A stretch of DNA of 22,672 bases from Uruburuella suis (lineage in GTDB: Bacteria > Pseudomonadota > Gammaproteobacteria > Burkholderiales > Neisseriaceae), in contig NZ_SLXE01000034.1 of the NCBI RefSeq assembly GCF_004341385.1, positions 1-22,672 of the forward strand, given 5' to 3'. The notes under the pieces were generated by a model. That model saw only the letters and a program-made list of their open reading frames with translations, did no database searches and was not told the DNA's origin. Below, piece by piece: positions 6,283 through 13,030 of the stretch (position 1 is its first letter; each line of letters starts with the position of its first letter). Position numbers and translations under genes: made by a program.

Positions 6283-7140
6283 ATGAAAACAAGCGCTTTC
6301 ATTGCCATGCTCGGTTTAGCCGCACCTTTGGCCATGGCCGATAATTTGAAATACGAAGTATTCAACCCCGGCCACAACAGCATTTTTGCCGTAACCTCCG
6401 TGATTGTGGAAGGCGATAAAGAAGTGATGCTGGTGGACAGCCAGTTTCAACGCAACGATGCCGAAACATTGGTGCAAAAAATCAAAGCCATCGGCAAACC
6501 GCTAAACACCATCTACATCAGCCACGGCGACCCTGATTTTTATTTCGGCCTCGAGCCCGTGATTCAAGCCTTTCCCAATGCCCGCGTGATTGCCACACCG
6601 GAAACGGTTCAACACATCAAAGGCAACGTCATCGCCAAAAATGATTACTGGGGGCCCATCATGAAAGAAAACGCCCCGCGCGCGCTGGTGATTCCGCAAG
6701 CCTACGCCGGCAAAACCCTGCAAGTGGGCAGCAGCCATATCGAAATCCGCAATCGTGACAACGATCCGCACCGCACTTATTTATGGGTGCCTTCCACCAA
6801 AACCATTCTGGGCGGCATCAATCTGGTGAGCGGCGAGCATATGTGGGTGGCCGACAGCCAAAGCCCTGAATCGCGCCAGCAATGGCAACGCACCTTGAGC
6901 GGCATGCAAAAGCTGAAGCCCAAACAAGTGATTCCGGCGCACTTTGTCGGAAACATCGGCAACGGCGTGTCCTCAATCGGCTTCACTCAAAAATACCTGA
7001 GCGATTTTGAACGCAACGCCGCCGCCAGCGGCAATTCAACCGAGCTGGTTGCCAAAATGAAGCAAGCCTATCCGGGTTTGGGCGGTGCGGAAAGCCTCGA
7101 CATCAGCGCCAAAGTGATTAAAGGCGAGATGAAGTGGTAA
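6283..7140 (+). CDS. Exported metallo-beta-lactamase-fold hydrolase with altered metal motif
   Basis: A 285-residue protein with a Sec signal (cleavage likely after MAMA-type A19). The MBL fold shows in VTSVIVEGDKEVMLVDSQF, then YISHGDPDFYFG at 78-89, VIATPETV, and VIPAHF near 215-221. The usual HxHxDH metal motif reads H81-G-D83-P-D85-F86, so its second and last histidines are Asp and Phe. This DPDFYFG version seems to occur in a sub-branch of exported MBL proteins, so it may bind one metal or a different one. Start supported by AAGGAA a few bases upstream. Monocistronic, ending at the terminator 7214-7246. Substrate unknown. Confidence 0.85.
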   Translation: MKTSAFIAMLGLAAPLAMADNLKYEVFNPGHNSIFAVTSVIVEGDKEVMLVDSQFQRNDAETLVQKIKAIGKPLNTIYISHGDPDFYFGLEPVIQAFPNARVIATPETVQHIKGNVIAKNDYWGPIMKENAPRALVIPQAYAGKTLQVGSSHIEIRNRDNDPHRTYLWVPSTKTILGGINLVSGEHMWVADSQSPESRQQWQRTLSGMQKLKPKQVIPAHFVGNIGNGVSSIGFTQKYLSDFERNAAASGNSTELVAKMKQAYPGLGGAESLDISAKVIKGEMKW

Positions 7141-7213
7141 AGCGGCATTATCAACATCCGCACCGAAACAACGCCAACATTCAAAAAGTTTGGTTATAAG
7201 CCGTTTGCAAAAG

Positions 7214-7246
7214 AAAAGGCCGTCTGAATCTTCAGACGGCCTTTTT
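7214..7246. terminator. Bidirectional DUS-pair terminator
   Basis: AAAAGGCCGTCTGAA (7214-7228) and TTCAGACGGCCTTTT (7231-7245) form a perfect stem with A and T flanks. It separates the convergent MBL-fold (+) and iron-binding protein (-) genes. Confidence 0.9.
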
Positions 7247-7265
7247 AATATCCAATCAAACCGAT

Positions 7266-8258
7266 TTATTTATAGCCTGCTTTGCGCATCAACATTACGG
7301 CGCGTTTTTGGTTGCTGCCGGCCACCGACACATTGATTACATCTTGCTTGAAGCTGCCCCATTTGGCCACTTTCGGGTCGGGCTTCACTTTCGGGTTGGC
7401 CGGGTATTCGTGGTTGAGGTCGGCAAACAGGTTTTGCGCTTCGCTGCCGCTGAGCCATTCGATGAATTTCTGCGCTTCGGCCGGGCGCTTGCTGAATTTG
7501 GTTACACCCGCGCCGGACACATTCACATGCGTGCCTTTGCCTTGCTGGTCGGCAAAGAAAATGCCGATGGGCAGATTGGGCTGTTTATCCATCAGGCGGC
7601 CGTAGTAATAAGTGTTGGCAATGCCCACATCGCAGCGACCGGCGCCGATGGCTTCAAGCATGGCGGTGTCGTTGGCAAACGGCGGCGCGGCCAAATTGGC
7701 CACCCAGCCTTTTACGATTTGCTCGGTTTTCACCGCGCCGAGGTTGGCAATCATGGTGCCCACCAGCGATTGGTTATACACATTATTCGAGGTGCGCAAA
7801 CACAAGCGCCCTTTCCATTTTGCATCGGCCAACGCGGCATAGCTCGAAAGCTCGGCGGGCTTCACTTTATTGGTGTTGTAGAAAATGGTGCGGGCGCGCA
7901 CGGATAAGCCATACCATTGGTTTTTCGGGTCGCGCAGGCTGGCGGGGATATTGGCCTTGAGCGTGGGCGAGTTAATCGGGCGCAGCAAGCCCATTTGGGT
8001 GGCCTGCCACAAGTTGCCGCCGTCAACCGTGATAAACACATCGGCCGGGGTGTTGCTGCCCTCGGCGCGTATTTTTTCCATCAAGGGGCCGGCCTGGCCG
8101 CCCACCAGCTGCACTTTGGTGCCGGTTTTCTTTTCATATTCGGCCACCACGGGCTTGAGCAGGTTGTCGGCGCGCGAAGAATACACCACCAATTCGTTGG
8201 CAAATGCCGGTGCGGCAATCATCAAGGCCAATGAAGCGGCCAATGTTGTTTTCATCAT
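7266..8258 (-). CDS. fbpA: Ferric-iron ABC transporter periplasmic binding protein
   Basis: A 330-residue protein with signal peptide, cleaved probably after A20 (AFA-NEL). The start at 8258 has AAGGA at the right distance; an ATG at 8255 is equally readable. The mature part begins ELVVYSSRADNLLKPVV and ends with the GTHVNVSGAGV and NHEYPANP segments of iron(III)-binding proteins. The triple tyrosine Y217-Y219 supplies iron ligands in this fold. The overall pattern looks nearer to FutA/SfuA-type proteins than to the gonococcal FbpA sequence. C153 and C209 may form a disulfide. It is divergent from fbpB/fbpC, its expected membrane partners. The symbol is by function; iron specificity is inferred. 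Confidence 0.88.
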   Translation of the reverse strand: MMKTTLAASLALMIAAPAFANELVVYSSRADNLLKPVVAEYEKKTGTKVQLVGGQAGPLMEKIRAEGSNTPADVFITVDGGNLWQATQMGLLRPINSPTLKANIPASLRDPKNQWYGLSVRARTIFYNTNKVKPAELSSYAALADAKWKGRLCLRTSNNVYNQSLVGTMIANLGAVKTEQIVKGWVANLAAPPFANDTAMLEAIGAGRCDVGIANTYYYGRLMDKQPNLPIGIFFADQQGKGTHVNVSGAGVTKFSKRPAEAQKFIEWLSGSEAQNLFADLNHEYPANPKVKPDPKVAKWGSFKQDVINVSVAGSNQKRAVMLMRKAGYK

Positions 8259-8300
8259 GTTTTTTCCTTTGCAATCGGTTTGAATGTGAAAGCTGAAACG

Positions 8301-8319
8301 GTTTGATTCTAAATCAAAC
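8301..8319. promoter_or_regulatory. Palindromic operator candidate between fbpA and fbpB
   Basis: GTTTGAT (8301-8307) and ATCAAAC (8313-8319) are perfect inverted arms around TCTAA, 43 bp upstream of the fbpA start. The core TTGAT-N5-ATCAA resembles an FNR site but has one extra spacer base, so the regulator is open. Confidence 0.45.
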
Positions 8320-8330
8320 TGAGAACACAA

Positions 8331-8353
8331 ACAATAAAAACTATCATTTATCT
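8331..8353. promoter_or_regulatory. Weak Fur-box-like site between fbpA and fbpB
   Basis: An AT-rich stretch reading AAATGATAGTTTTTATT on the minus strand partly matches the Fur consensus GATAATGATAATCATTATC (12 of 19 by eye). Its position between divergent iron-transport genes suits Fur control, but the match is imperfect. Confidence 0.35.
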
Positions 8354-8427
8354 TTTAAACGCGTATATTTTGTATTGCAATCATCTCCAATGCCCACCAT
8401 AATTCAGGCTTTGCTCCCAATTTCGAC

Positions 8428-8439
8428 AGGCCGTCTGAA
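8428..8439 (+). repeat. DNA uptake sequence just before fbpB
   Basis: Exact AGGCCGTCTGAA ending 3 nt before the fbpB ATG, where a Shine-Dalgarno would be expected. Confidence 0.9.
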
Positions 8440-8442
8440 CCC

Positions 8443-10053
8443 ATGAAAGCTGCTTATTCCGCCCTGAGTGCCCGCTTGTGGCTTTTATTCTGCATCGCGC
8501 TGGTGGTGATTCCGCTTGCGGTGATTATGGCGGCGTTGGGTGAATTTGATGCGGAAATCTGGGCTTTTCTGCTGGATTACCAATTGCCCGAGCTCGTGAA
8601 AAACACCTTGTTTTTGGTGTTTGGCGTGGGCGTGGGCGTGGCTTTTCTGGGCACCAGCGGCGCATGGCTCACCACCATGTATGAATTTCCGCTGCGGCGC
8701 TTTTTCTTTTGGGCGCTGATGCTGCCCTTGGCCGTGCCCGCTTATGTGCTGGCCTTTACCCAGCTCGGCCTGTTTGACTACACCGGCGTGATCAACACTT
8801 GGCTGCGCAATGCTTACGGCATTGAGCAGGCGCTGCCCGAAGTGCGCAACGGCTTCGGACTGGTGCTGGTGATGAGCCTCACTTTTTATCCTTATGTGTA
8901 TTTGCTGGCGCGCAATGCGTTTGCAAGCATGGGGCAGCGGGCGCTGGAAGCGGGGGCATCGCTGGGGCTCTCGCCTGCGCGCGCTTTTGTCAAAGTGGCG
9001 CTGCCGATGGCGCGGCCGTGGATTGCCGGCGGCGTGATTTTGGCGCTGATGGAAACGCTGGCTGATTTCGGCACGGTGTCGGTGTTTGGCTACGACACCT
9101 TCACCACCGCCATTTATCAGGCCTGGTTTGACTTTTTCTCGCTCGAAACCGCCAAGCAGCTGGCAGCGCTTTTGGTCACTGCGGTGTTTGTGCTGCTGGC
9201 GCTGGAGCAGCTCAGCCGCGGCCGGCGCCGCTTTCATCAGGCCGGCAAGGCGCAGCGGCAGCGGCGCAAAGCGCTGAGCGGCCGCATGAAATGGCTGGCC
9301 ACGGCTTATTGCGGCCTGATTTTGGCGGCGGCATTTTTTATTCCGCTGCTGCAATTATTGTGGTGGGCTTACGATACCTGGCACGACGGCTTCAACACCT
9401 CTTTATGGCTGCACGCCTGGCATTCTTTTGCCGCTTCGCTGCTGGCCGCGCTGGCGGTGGCGGCGGTGGCGCTCTTGCTGGCTTTGACCAAGCGCGCCGA
9501 CAAGAGCCGCTTTGCCGCCGTGGCCGCACGCATCGCCACGCTGGGCTATGCCATTCCCGGCACGGTGCTGGCGGTGGGCGTGTTTGTGCCGGTGGCCTGG
9601 TTCGACAATATTCTGATTGCGTGGCTGCATCTGCCCGAGGGCACCACCGGCGTGCTCAAAGGCACTTTGTGGGTGATGCTGGCTGCTTATTTAATCCGCT
9701 TTTTGGCGGTGGGCTATGCCAGCGTGGAAGCCGGGTTGGAGCGCATCAGCCCCTCGCAGGCCGAAGCGGCGCGCTCGCTCGGCTGCACCGGCGCGGGCGT
9801 GTTGCGGCGCGTGTATCTGCCGCTTTTGAAAGGCTCGCTCGGCACGGCGCTGTTGATGACGTTTGTGGATGTGATGAAAGAGATGCCCATCACGCTGATG
9901 ACGCGCCCTTACGATTGGGACACGCTGGCGGTGCGCGTGTATGCCTTCACCATTGAAGGGCAATATGCCAATGCCGCGCTGCCTGCCTTATTGATTGTGC
10001 TCACCGGCCTGGTGCCTGTGATTTTGTTTTCGCGCACGGAGCAAAACCGATGA
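8443..10053 (+). CDS. fbpB: Ferric-iron ABC transporter permease (fused two-half type)
   Basis: A 536-residue polytopic inner-membrane protein made of two homologous halves, each with about six membrane segments, as in FbpB/SfuB/HitB. Each half carries an EAA loop that contacts the ATPase: EAGASLGLSPARAFVKVALP (about residues 168-187) and EAARSLGCTGAGVLRRVYLP in the second half. A charged linker (RGRRRFHQAGKAQRQRRK) joins them. It overlaps fbpC by 4 bp (ATGA), so translation is probably coupled. The start ATG lies 3 nt after a DUS and has no obvious Shine-Dalgarno. It should carry ferric iron delivered by the divergently encoded binding protein. Confidence 0.93.
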   Translation: MKAAYSALSARLWLLFCIALVVIPLAVIMAALGEFDAEIWAFLLDYQLPELVKNTLFLVFGVGVGVAFLGTSGAWLTTMYEFPLRRFFFWALMLPLAVPAYVLAFTQLGLFDYTGVINTWLRNAYGIEQALPEVRNGFGLVLVMSLTFYPYVYLLARNAFASMGQRALEAGASLGLSPARAFVKVALPMARPWIAGGVILALMETLADFGTVSVFGYDTFTTAIYQAWFDFFSLETAKQLAALLVTAVFVLLALEQLSRGRRRFHQAGKAQRQRRKALSGRMKWLATAYCGLILAAAFFIPLLQLLWWAYDTWHDGFNTSLWLHAWHSFAASLLAALAVAAVALLLALTKRADKSRFAAVAARIATLGYAIPGTVLAVGVFVPVAWFDNILIAWLHLPEGTTGVLKGTLWVMLAAYLIRFLAVGYASVEAGLERISPSQAEAARSLGCTGAGVLRRVYLPLLKGSLGTALLMTFVDVMKEMPITLMTRPYDWDTLAVRVYAFTIEGQYANAALPALLIVLTGLVPVILFSRTEQNR

Positions 10054-11090
10054 TTTTAAACGTTGCCGACTTATATTTATCGTTTGGCCGCACTGCGGTG
10101 CTGCAAGGCTTCGGCTTTGATTTAGAGGCCGGTGAAATCGCCTGCCTGCTCGGCCATTCGGGCTGCGGCAAAACCACCGCCCTGCGCGCCGTGGCCGGCT
10201 TCGAGCAGCCCGAGCTCGGCCGCATTGCGCTGCAAGGGCGCACGCTTTCAGACGGCCGCCTGTTTGTGCCGCCGCATTTGCGCCGTATCGGCATGGTGTT
10301 TCAAGATTACGCGCTGTTTCCGCACCTGAATGTGGCCGACAACATCGCTTTCGGCTTGAGCGGCCGCAGCGCCGAAGCGCGCAAAGCGCGCGTGGCCGAA
10401 TTGCTCGCGCTCATCGGCCTGCCCGATTACGGCGGCCATTATCCGCACCAGCTTTCCGGCGGCCAGCAACAGCGCGTGGCGCTGGCGCGTGCGCTCGCGC
10501 CCAAGCCCGAGCTTGTGCTACTCGACGAGCCTTTTTCCAACCTCGATGCCGATTTGCGCACCCGTTTATCTAAAGAAGTGCGCTCGCTACTCAAGCAGGA
10601 AAACACCAGCGCCCTACTGGTAACGCACGATCAGCAAGAAGCCTTTGCCATGGCCGACAAAATCGGCATCATGGCCGATGGCCGCCTGCAACAATGGGAC
10701 ACGCCCTATAATCTCTACCACAACCCCGCCACACCCGCCATTGCCGGCTTTATCGGCCAAGGCGTGTTGCTGCGCGGCCAAATGAGCGGCAGCCATTGCG
10801 TGCGGCTGGCGCTGGGCGAATTTTGCGGCGTGGTGCCGCACCATTGCCAAAGCTGCCGTGAAGTAGATGTGCTGCTGCGCCCCGATGATGTGGTGCACGA
10901 CGACAACAGCCCCGTGAGCGCCGAAGTGCTCGATAAAGATTTCAAAGGCAGCTATTTTATCTACACCCTCAAGCTCGACAGCGGCGAAACCGTGCTCGCC
11001 CATGTGCCCAGCCACCACAACCACCCCATCGGCAGCCGCATCGGCATCCGCCTGGAGCTGGAGCATTTAATCGCTTTTGCGCGCACATAG
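10050..11090 (+). CDS. fbpC: Ferric-iron ABC transporter ATP-binding protein
   Basis: A 346-residue ATPase with Walker A GHSGCGKTT (35-43), Q-loop Q85, signature LSGGQ (135-139), Walker B D159-E160 and H-loop in VTHDQQEA. The C-terminal third (from about 240) is a regulatory TOBE-type extension typical of iron and sulfate transporters, with the VDVLLRPDDV strand visible. It starts inside the fbpB stop (4-bp overlap), which makes the fbpBC pair one operon. A near-exact DUS (11/12) at 10247-10258 encodes Leu-Ser-Asp-Gly. Full length, no missing motif. Confidence 0.94.
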   Translation: MILNVADLYLSFGRTAVLQGFGFDLEAGEIACLLGHSGCGKTTALRAVAGFEQPELGRIALQGRTLSDGRLFVPPHLRRIGMVFQDYALFPHLNVADNIAFGLSGRSAEARKARVAELLALIGLPDYGGHYPHQLSGGQQQRVALARALAPKPELVLLDEPFSNLDADLRTRLSKEVRSLLKQENTSALLVTHDQQEAFAMADKIGIMADGRLQQWDTPYNLYHNPATPAIAGFIGQGVLLRGQMSGSHCVRLALGEFCGVVPHHCQSCREVDVLLRPDDVVHDDNSPVSAEVLDKDFKGSYFIYTLKLDSGETVLAHVPSHHNHPIGSRIGIRLELEHLIAFART

Positions 11091-11091
11091 T

Positions 11092-11133
11092 TTTTCAGAC
11101 GGCCTCAACTGTGATAAAAAGGCCGTCTGAAAA
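11092..11133. repeat. Inverted DUS pair between fbpC and the SDR gene
   Basis: TTTTCAGACGGCCT (11092-11105) and AGGCCGTCTGAAAA (11120-11133) form a 14-bp stem with a 14-nt loop. The order is the reverse of the terminator-type pairs, so no T run follows the stem on either strand. It may stall or stabilise mRNA but is not a canonical intrinsic terminator. Confidence 0.75.
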
Positions 11134-11152
11134 CCCATCGCACACCCTCATC

Positions 11153-12001
11153 ATGAACACCATTTTGATCACCGGCTGCTCCAGCGGCATCGGCTACGAC
11201 ACCGCCAAACAGCTGCACGAAAAAGGCTGGCGCGTGTTTGCCTCGTGCCGGCGCACCGAAGATGTGGCGCGGCTGCAAAGCGAAGGCCTCGCCGATGCGC
11301 TCCTGCTTGATGTGACCGACAGCGCCCAAATCGAAGCCGCATTTGCCCACATTCTCGCGCAAACCGGCGGCAGGCTCGATGCGCTATTCTGCAACGCCGG
11401 CTACGGCCAAGTGGGCGCGGTGGAAGATATTCCGCGCATCGCCCTGCACCAGCAATTCAACACCAATGTGTTCGGCACTTGGGAATGCATCACCCACGCC
11501 ATGAAAATCTTCCGCCGCCAAGGCCGCGGGCGCGTGTTGATAAACAGCAGCATTTTGGGCTTTGCCGCCATGCCCTGGCGCGGCGCGTACAACAGCTCCA
11601 AATTCGCCCTCGAAGGCCTCGCCGACACCTTGCGCCACGAAACCCACGGCAGCGCCATTTTCGTGAGCCTGATCGAGCCCGGGCCGATTGCCACCCGCTT
11701 CCGCCCCAACGCGCTGGAAAAATTCAAGCAATATATCGACATCGACAAAAGCGTGCACGCCGAAAGCTACCGCGCCCAGCTCGCCCGCCTCGAAACCGAA
11801 GGCGACGCCGCGCCGTTTACCATGACCTCGCCCGATTGCGCCGCCGTGTGCGTGAAAGCGCTGCTGGCCGAGCGCCCCAAAGCGCGCTACCGCATCACCC
11901 TGCCCACTCAGGTTTTCTGGTATTTAAAGCGGCTTTTGCCCACGCGCTGGCTCGATGCCGTGCAGCGGGCGGCCGTGGGCGGGCAAGGGAAAAACCATTA
12001 A
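11153..12001 (+). CDS. Short-chain dehydrogenase/reductase family protein
   Basis: A 282-residue classical SDR oxidoreductase. It shows the nucleotide-binding TGCSSGIG (7-14), the structural NAG (81-83), N104 and the active-site S133-Y146-xxx-K150 in SSILGFAAMPWRGAYNSSK. The Arg-rich SCRRTED after the second strand suggests NADP(H). The C-terminus (from about 225) is longer than the minimal SDR and has a WYLKRLLPTRW-like amphipathic segment that may touch the membrane. The ATG at 11153 gives the usual N-terminus; there is no clear Shine-Dalgarno, and an upstream ATG would translate a DUS. Substrate unknown. Confidence 0.9.
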   Translation: MNTILITGCSSGIGYDTAKQLHEKGWRVFASCRRTEDVARLQSEGLADALLLDVTDSAQIEAAFAHILAQTGGRLDALFCNAGYGQVGAVEDIPRIALHQQFNTNVFGTWECITHAMKIFRRQGRGRVLINSSILGFAAMPWRGAYNSSKFALEGLADTLRHETHGSAIFVSLIEPGPIATRFRPNALEKFKQYIDIDKSVHAESYRAQLARLETEGDAAPFTMTSPDCAAVCVKALLAERPKARYRITLPTQVFWYLKRLLPTRWLDAVQRAAVGGQGKNH

Positions 12002-12063
12002 CTTTGCCACTCTTTTCTGCCATCGTGATTTCCAAACGCCGCGTTTCAATAAAACCCTTTTCT

Positions 12064-12075
12064 TTCAGACGGCCT
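12064..12075 (-). repeat. DNA uptake sequence just before maf
   Basis: An exact DUS on the minus strand, 5 nt before the maf ATG. It occupies the place of a ribosome binding site. Confidence 0.9.
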
Positions 12076-12080
12076 GATTT

Positions 12081-12686
12081 ATGCACACCCTCTATCTCGC
12101 CTCCGGCAGCCCGCGCCGCCGCGAAATTCTCGAAAATCTCGGCTACACCGTCATCCGCCTGAAGGCCGACATCGACGAAACGCCGCAACATCTCGAATCG
12201 GCCGCCGCTTATGTGGCGCGCATGGCCGCCGAGAAAAACACCGCCGCGCTGCTGCAATGGCAGGCGCAACACCGCCATGCGCCCGAATACCCCATCCTCA
12301 GCGCCGACACCACCGTGGCGCTGCACAACCGCATTTTGGGCAAACCCGAATCCGCCGAACACGCCCGCGAAATGCTGCAAAACCTCTCCGGCAGCGTGCA
12401 CCAAGTGCTCACCGCCGTGAGCGTGCATTGGCAGGGGCACACTTATCATCACACCCAGCAAAGCGACGTAGCCTTCAAAACCTTGAACAAGGCCGAAATC
12501 AGCGCCTATATCGCCGGCGGCGAGCCGATGGACAAAGCCGGCGCCTACGGCATACAGGGCTTGGGCGGCGTGTTTGTGGCCGATTTGCGCGGCAGCTTCA
12601 CCGGCGTGATGGGCCTGCCCGTGTATGAAACCATGGCGCTGCTCGCACAATGCGGCCTTGCCGTGCCGCCGTTTCAGACGGCCTAA
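12081..12686 (+). CDS. maf: Maf-family nucleoside triphosphate pyrophosphatase
   Basis: A 201-residue Maf protein, which hydrolyses non-canonical or excess nucleoside triphosphates (dTTP/UTP or m7GTP, depending on the subgroup) to the monophosphate and PPi. Visible motifs are ASGSPRRREIL (7-17), DIDET (30-34), SADTTVAL with D76, LGKP with K88 and GAYGIQG. The IQG and ADTTV features fit the YhdE dTTPase/UTPase branch. The last residues FQTA and the first base of the TAA stop are encoded by an inverted DUS (12673-12684). The ATG at 12081 follows a DUS with no Shine-Dalgarno. It is not next to mreB or rng-type cell-shape genes except for downstream rng. Confidence 0.93.
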   Translation: MHTLYLASGSPRRREILENLGYTVIRLKADIDETPQHLESAAAYVARMAAEKNTAALLQWQAQHRHAPEYPILSADTTVALHNRILGKPESAEHAREMLQNLSGSVHQVLTAVSVHWQGHTYHHTQQSDVAFKTLNKAEISAYIAGGEPMDKAGAYGIQGLGGVFVADLRGSFTGVMGLPVYETMALLAQCGLAVPPFQTA

Positions 12687-12709
12687 AGCAAAACAAAGGC
12701 CGTCTGAAA
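12672..12709. repeat. Inverted DUS pair overlapping the maf stop codon
   Basis: TTTCAGACGGCCT (12672-12684) and AGGCCGTCTGAAA (12697-12709) form a 13-bp stem with a 12-nt loop. The maf TAA spans 12684-12686. No T run follows, so termination is doubtful. Confidence 0.8.
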
Positions 12710-12735
12710 AGCACACACCGATTGAAACAAGCCGC

Positions 12736-12773
12736 GTAGGTACGATTAGCCGCCTGCGGCGGCGTAATCGTAC
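12736..12773. repeat. REP-like palindrome
   Basis: GTACGATTAGCCGCC (12740-12754) pairs with GGCGGCGTAATCGTAC (to 12773) around a 3-nt loop with one bulged C. The preceding GTAGG start is shared with the larger palindromes at 17239 and 22407. Repeats of this style are frequent between neisserial genes. Confidence 0.7.
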
Positions 12774-12841
12774 GCATGCAAACACCACCCCAAAGCCGCC
12801 CACGCCAACCCACCACCTGAAAAATCAATGCAGCAAACCCT

Positions 12842-12882
12842 TTTTCAGACGGCCTCACAATAGAACGCAGGCCGTCTGAAAA
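12842..12882. repeat. Inverted DUS pair upstream of rng
   Basis: TTTTCAGACGGCCT (12842-12855) and AGGCCGTCTGAAAA (12869-12882) form a 14-bp stem with a 13-nt loop. Like the pairs at 11092 and 12672 it lacks a following T run. Confidence 0.8.
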
Positions 12883-12894
12883 GCACACAGCCGA

Positions 12895-12924
12895 TTGGCG
12901 CAAACAAGCGCTTTCAGGTATGAT
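12895..12924 (+). promoter_or_regulatory. Candidate promoter of rng
   Basis: -35 TTGGCG (12895-12900, 4/6) and -10 TATGAT (12919-12924, 5/6) with an 18-bp spacer. Transcription would start near 12931 and give a leader of about 100 nt containing the hairpin at 12964-13008. Confidence 0.5.
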
Positions 12925-12963
12925 TCAACAGCTTTGCCCACCACGCCCGCGCCCGACACAAAC

Positions 12964-13012
12964 ACTTTTGCAATCGGCTTTCCCGCCCCGAGAGCCGATT
13001 GCAAAAGTTTTT
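12964..13012 (+). terminator. Terminator-like hairpin in the rng leader
   Basis: ACTTTTGCAATCGGCT (12964-12979) and AGCCGATTGCAAAAGT (12993-13008) form a perfect 16-bp stem with a 13-nt loop, followed by a T run. It ends about 20 bp before the rng ATG. It either stops read-through from upstream or acts as a leader attenuator; it is not made of DUS copies. Confidence 0.8.
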
Positions 13013-13030
13013 AAAATTCAGAGAGTTATT

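Larger units (their letters stand above)
12687..13030. other. Intergenic region between maf and rng
   Basis: 344 bp without a supported gene. In order it holds the right arm of the maf DUS pair, a REP-like palindrome (12736-12773), a second inverted DUS pair (12842-12855 and 12869-12882, no T run), a promoter candidate (12895-12924), and a terminator-like hairpin (12964-13012). An open frame from 12920 into rng exists but looks non-coding. Confidence 0.75.

Noticed and set aside
12920..13030. Longer RNase G starting at 12920
   Set aside because: The added Pro-rich tail is encoded by the leader hairpin, and the ATG lies within the likely -10 element; the family start fits 13031.
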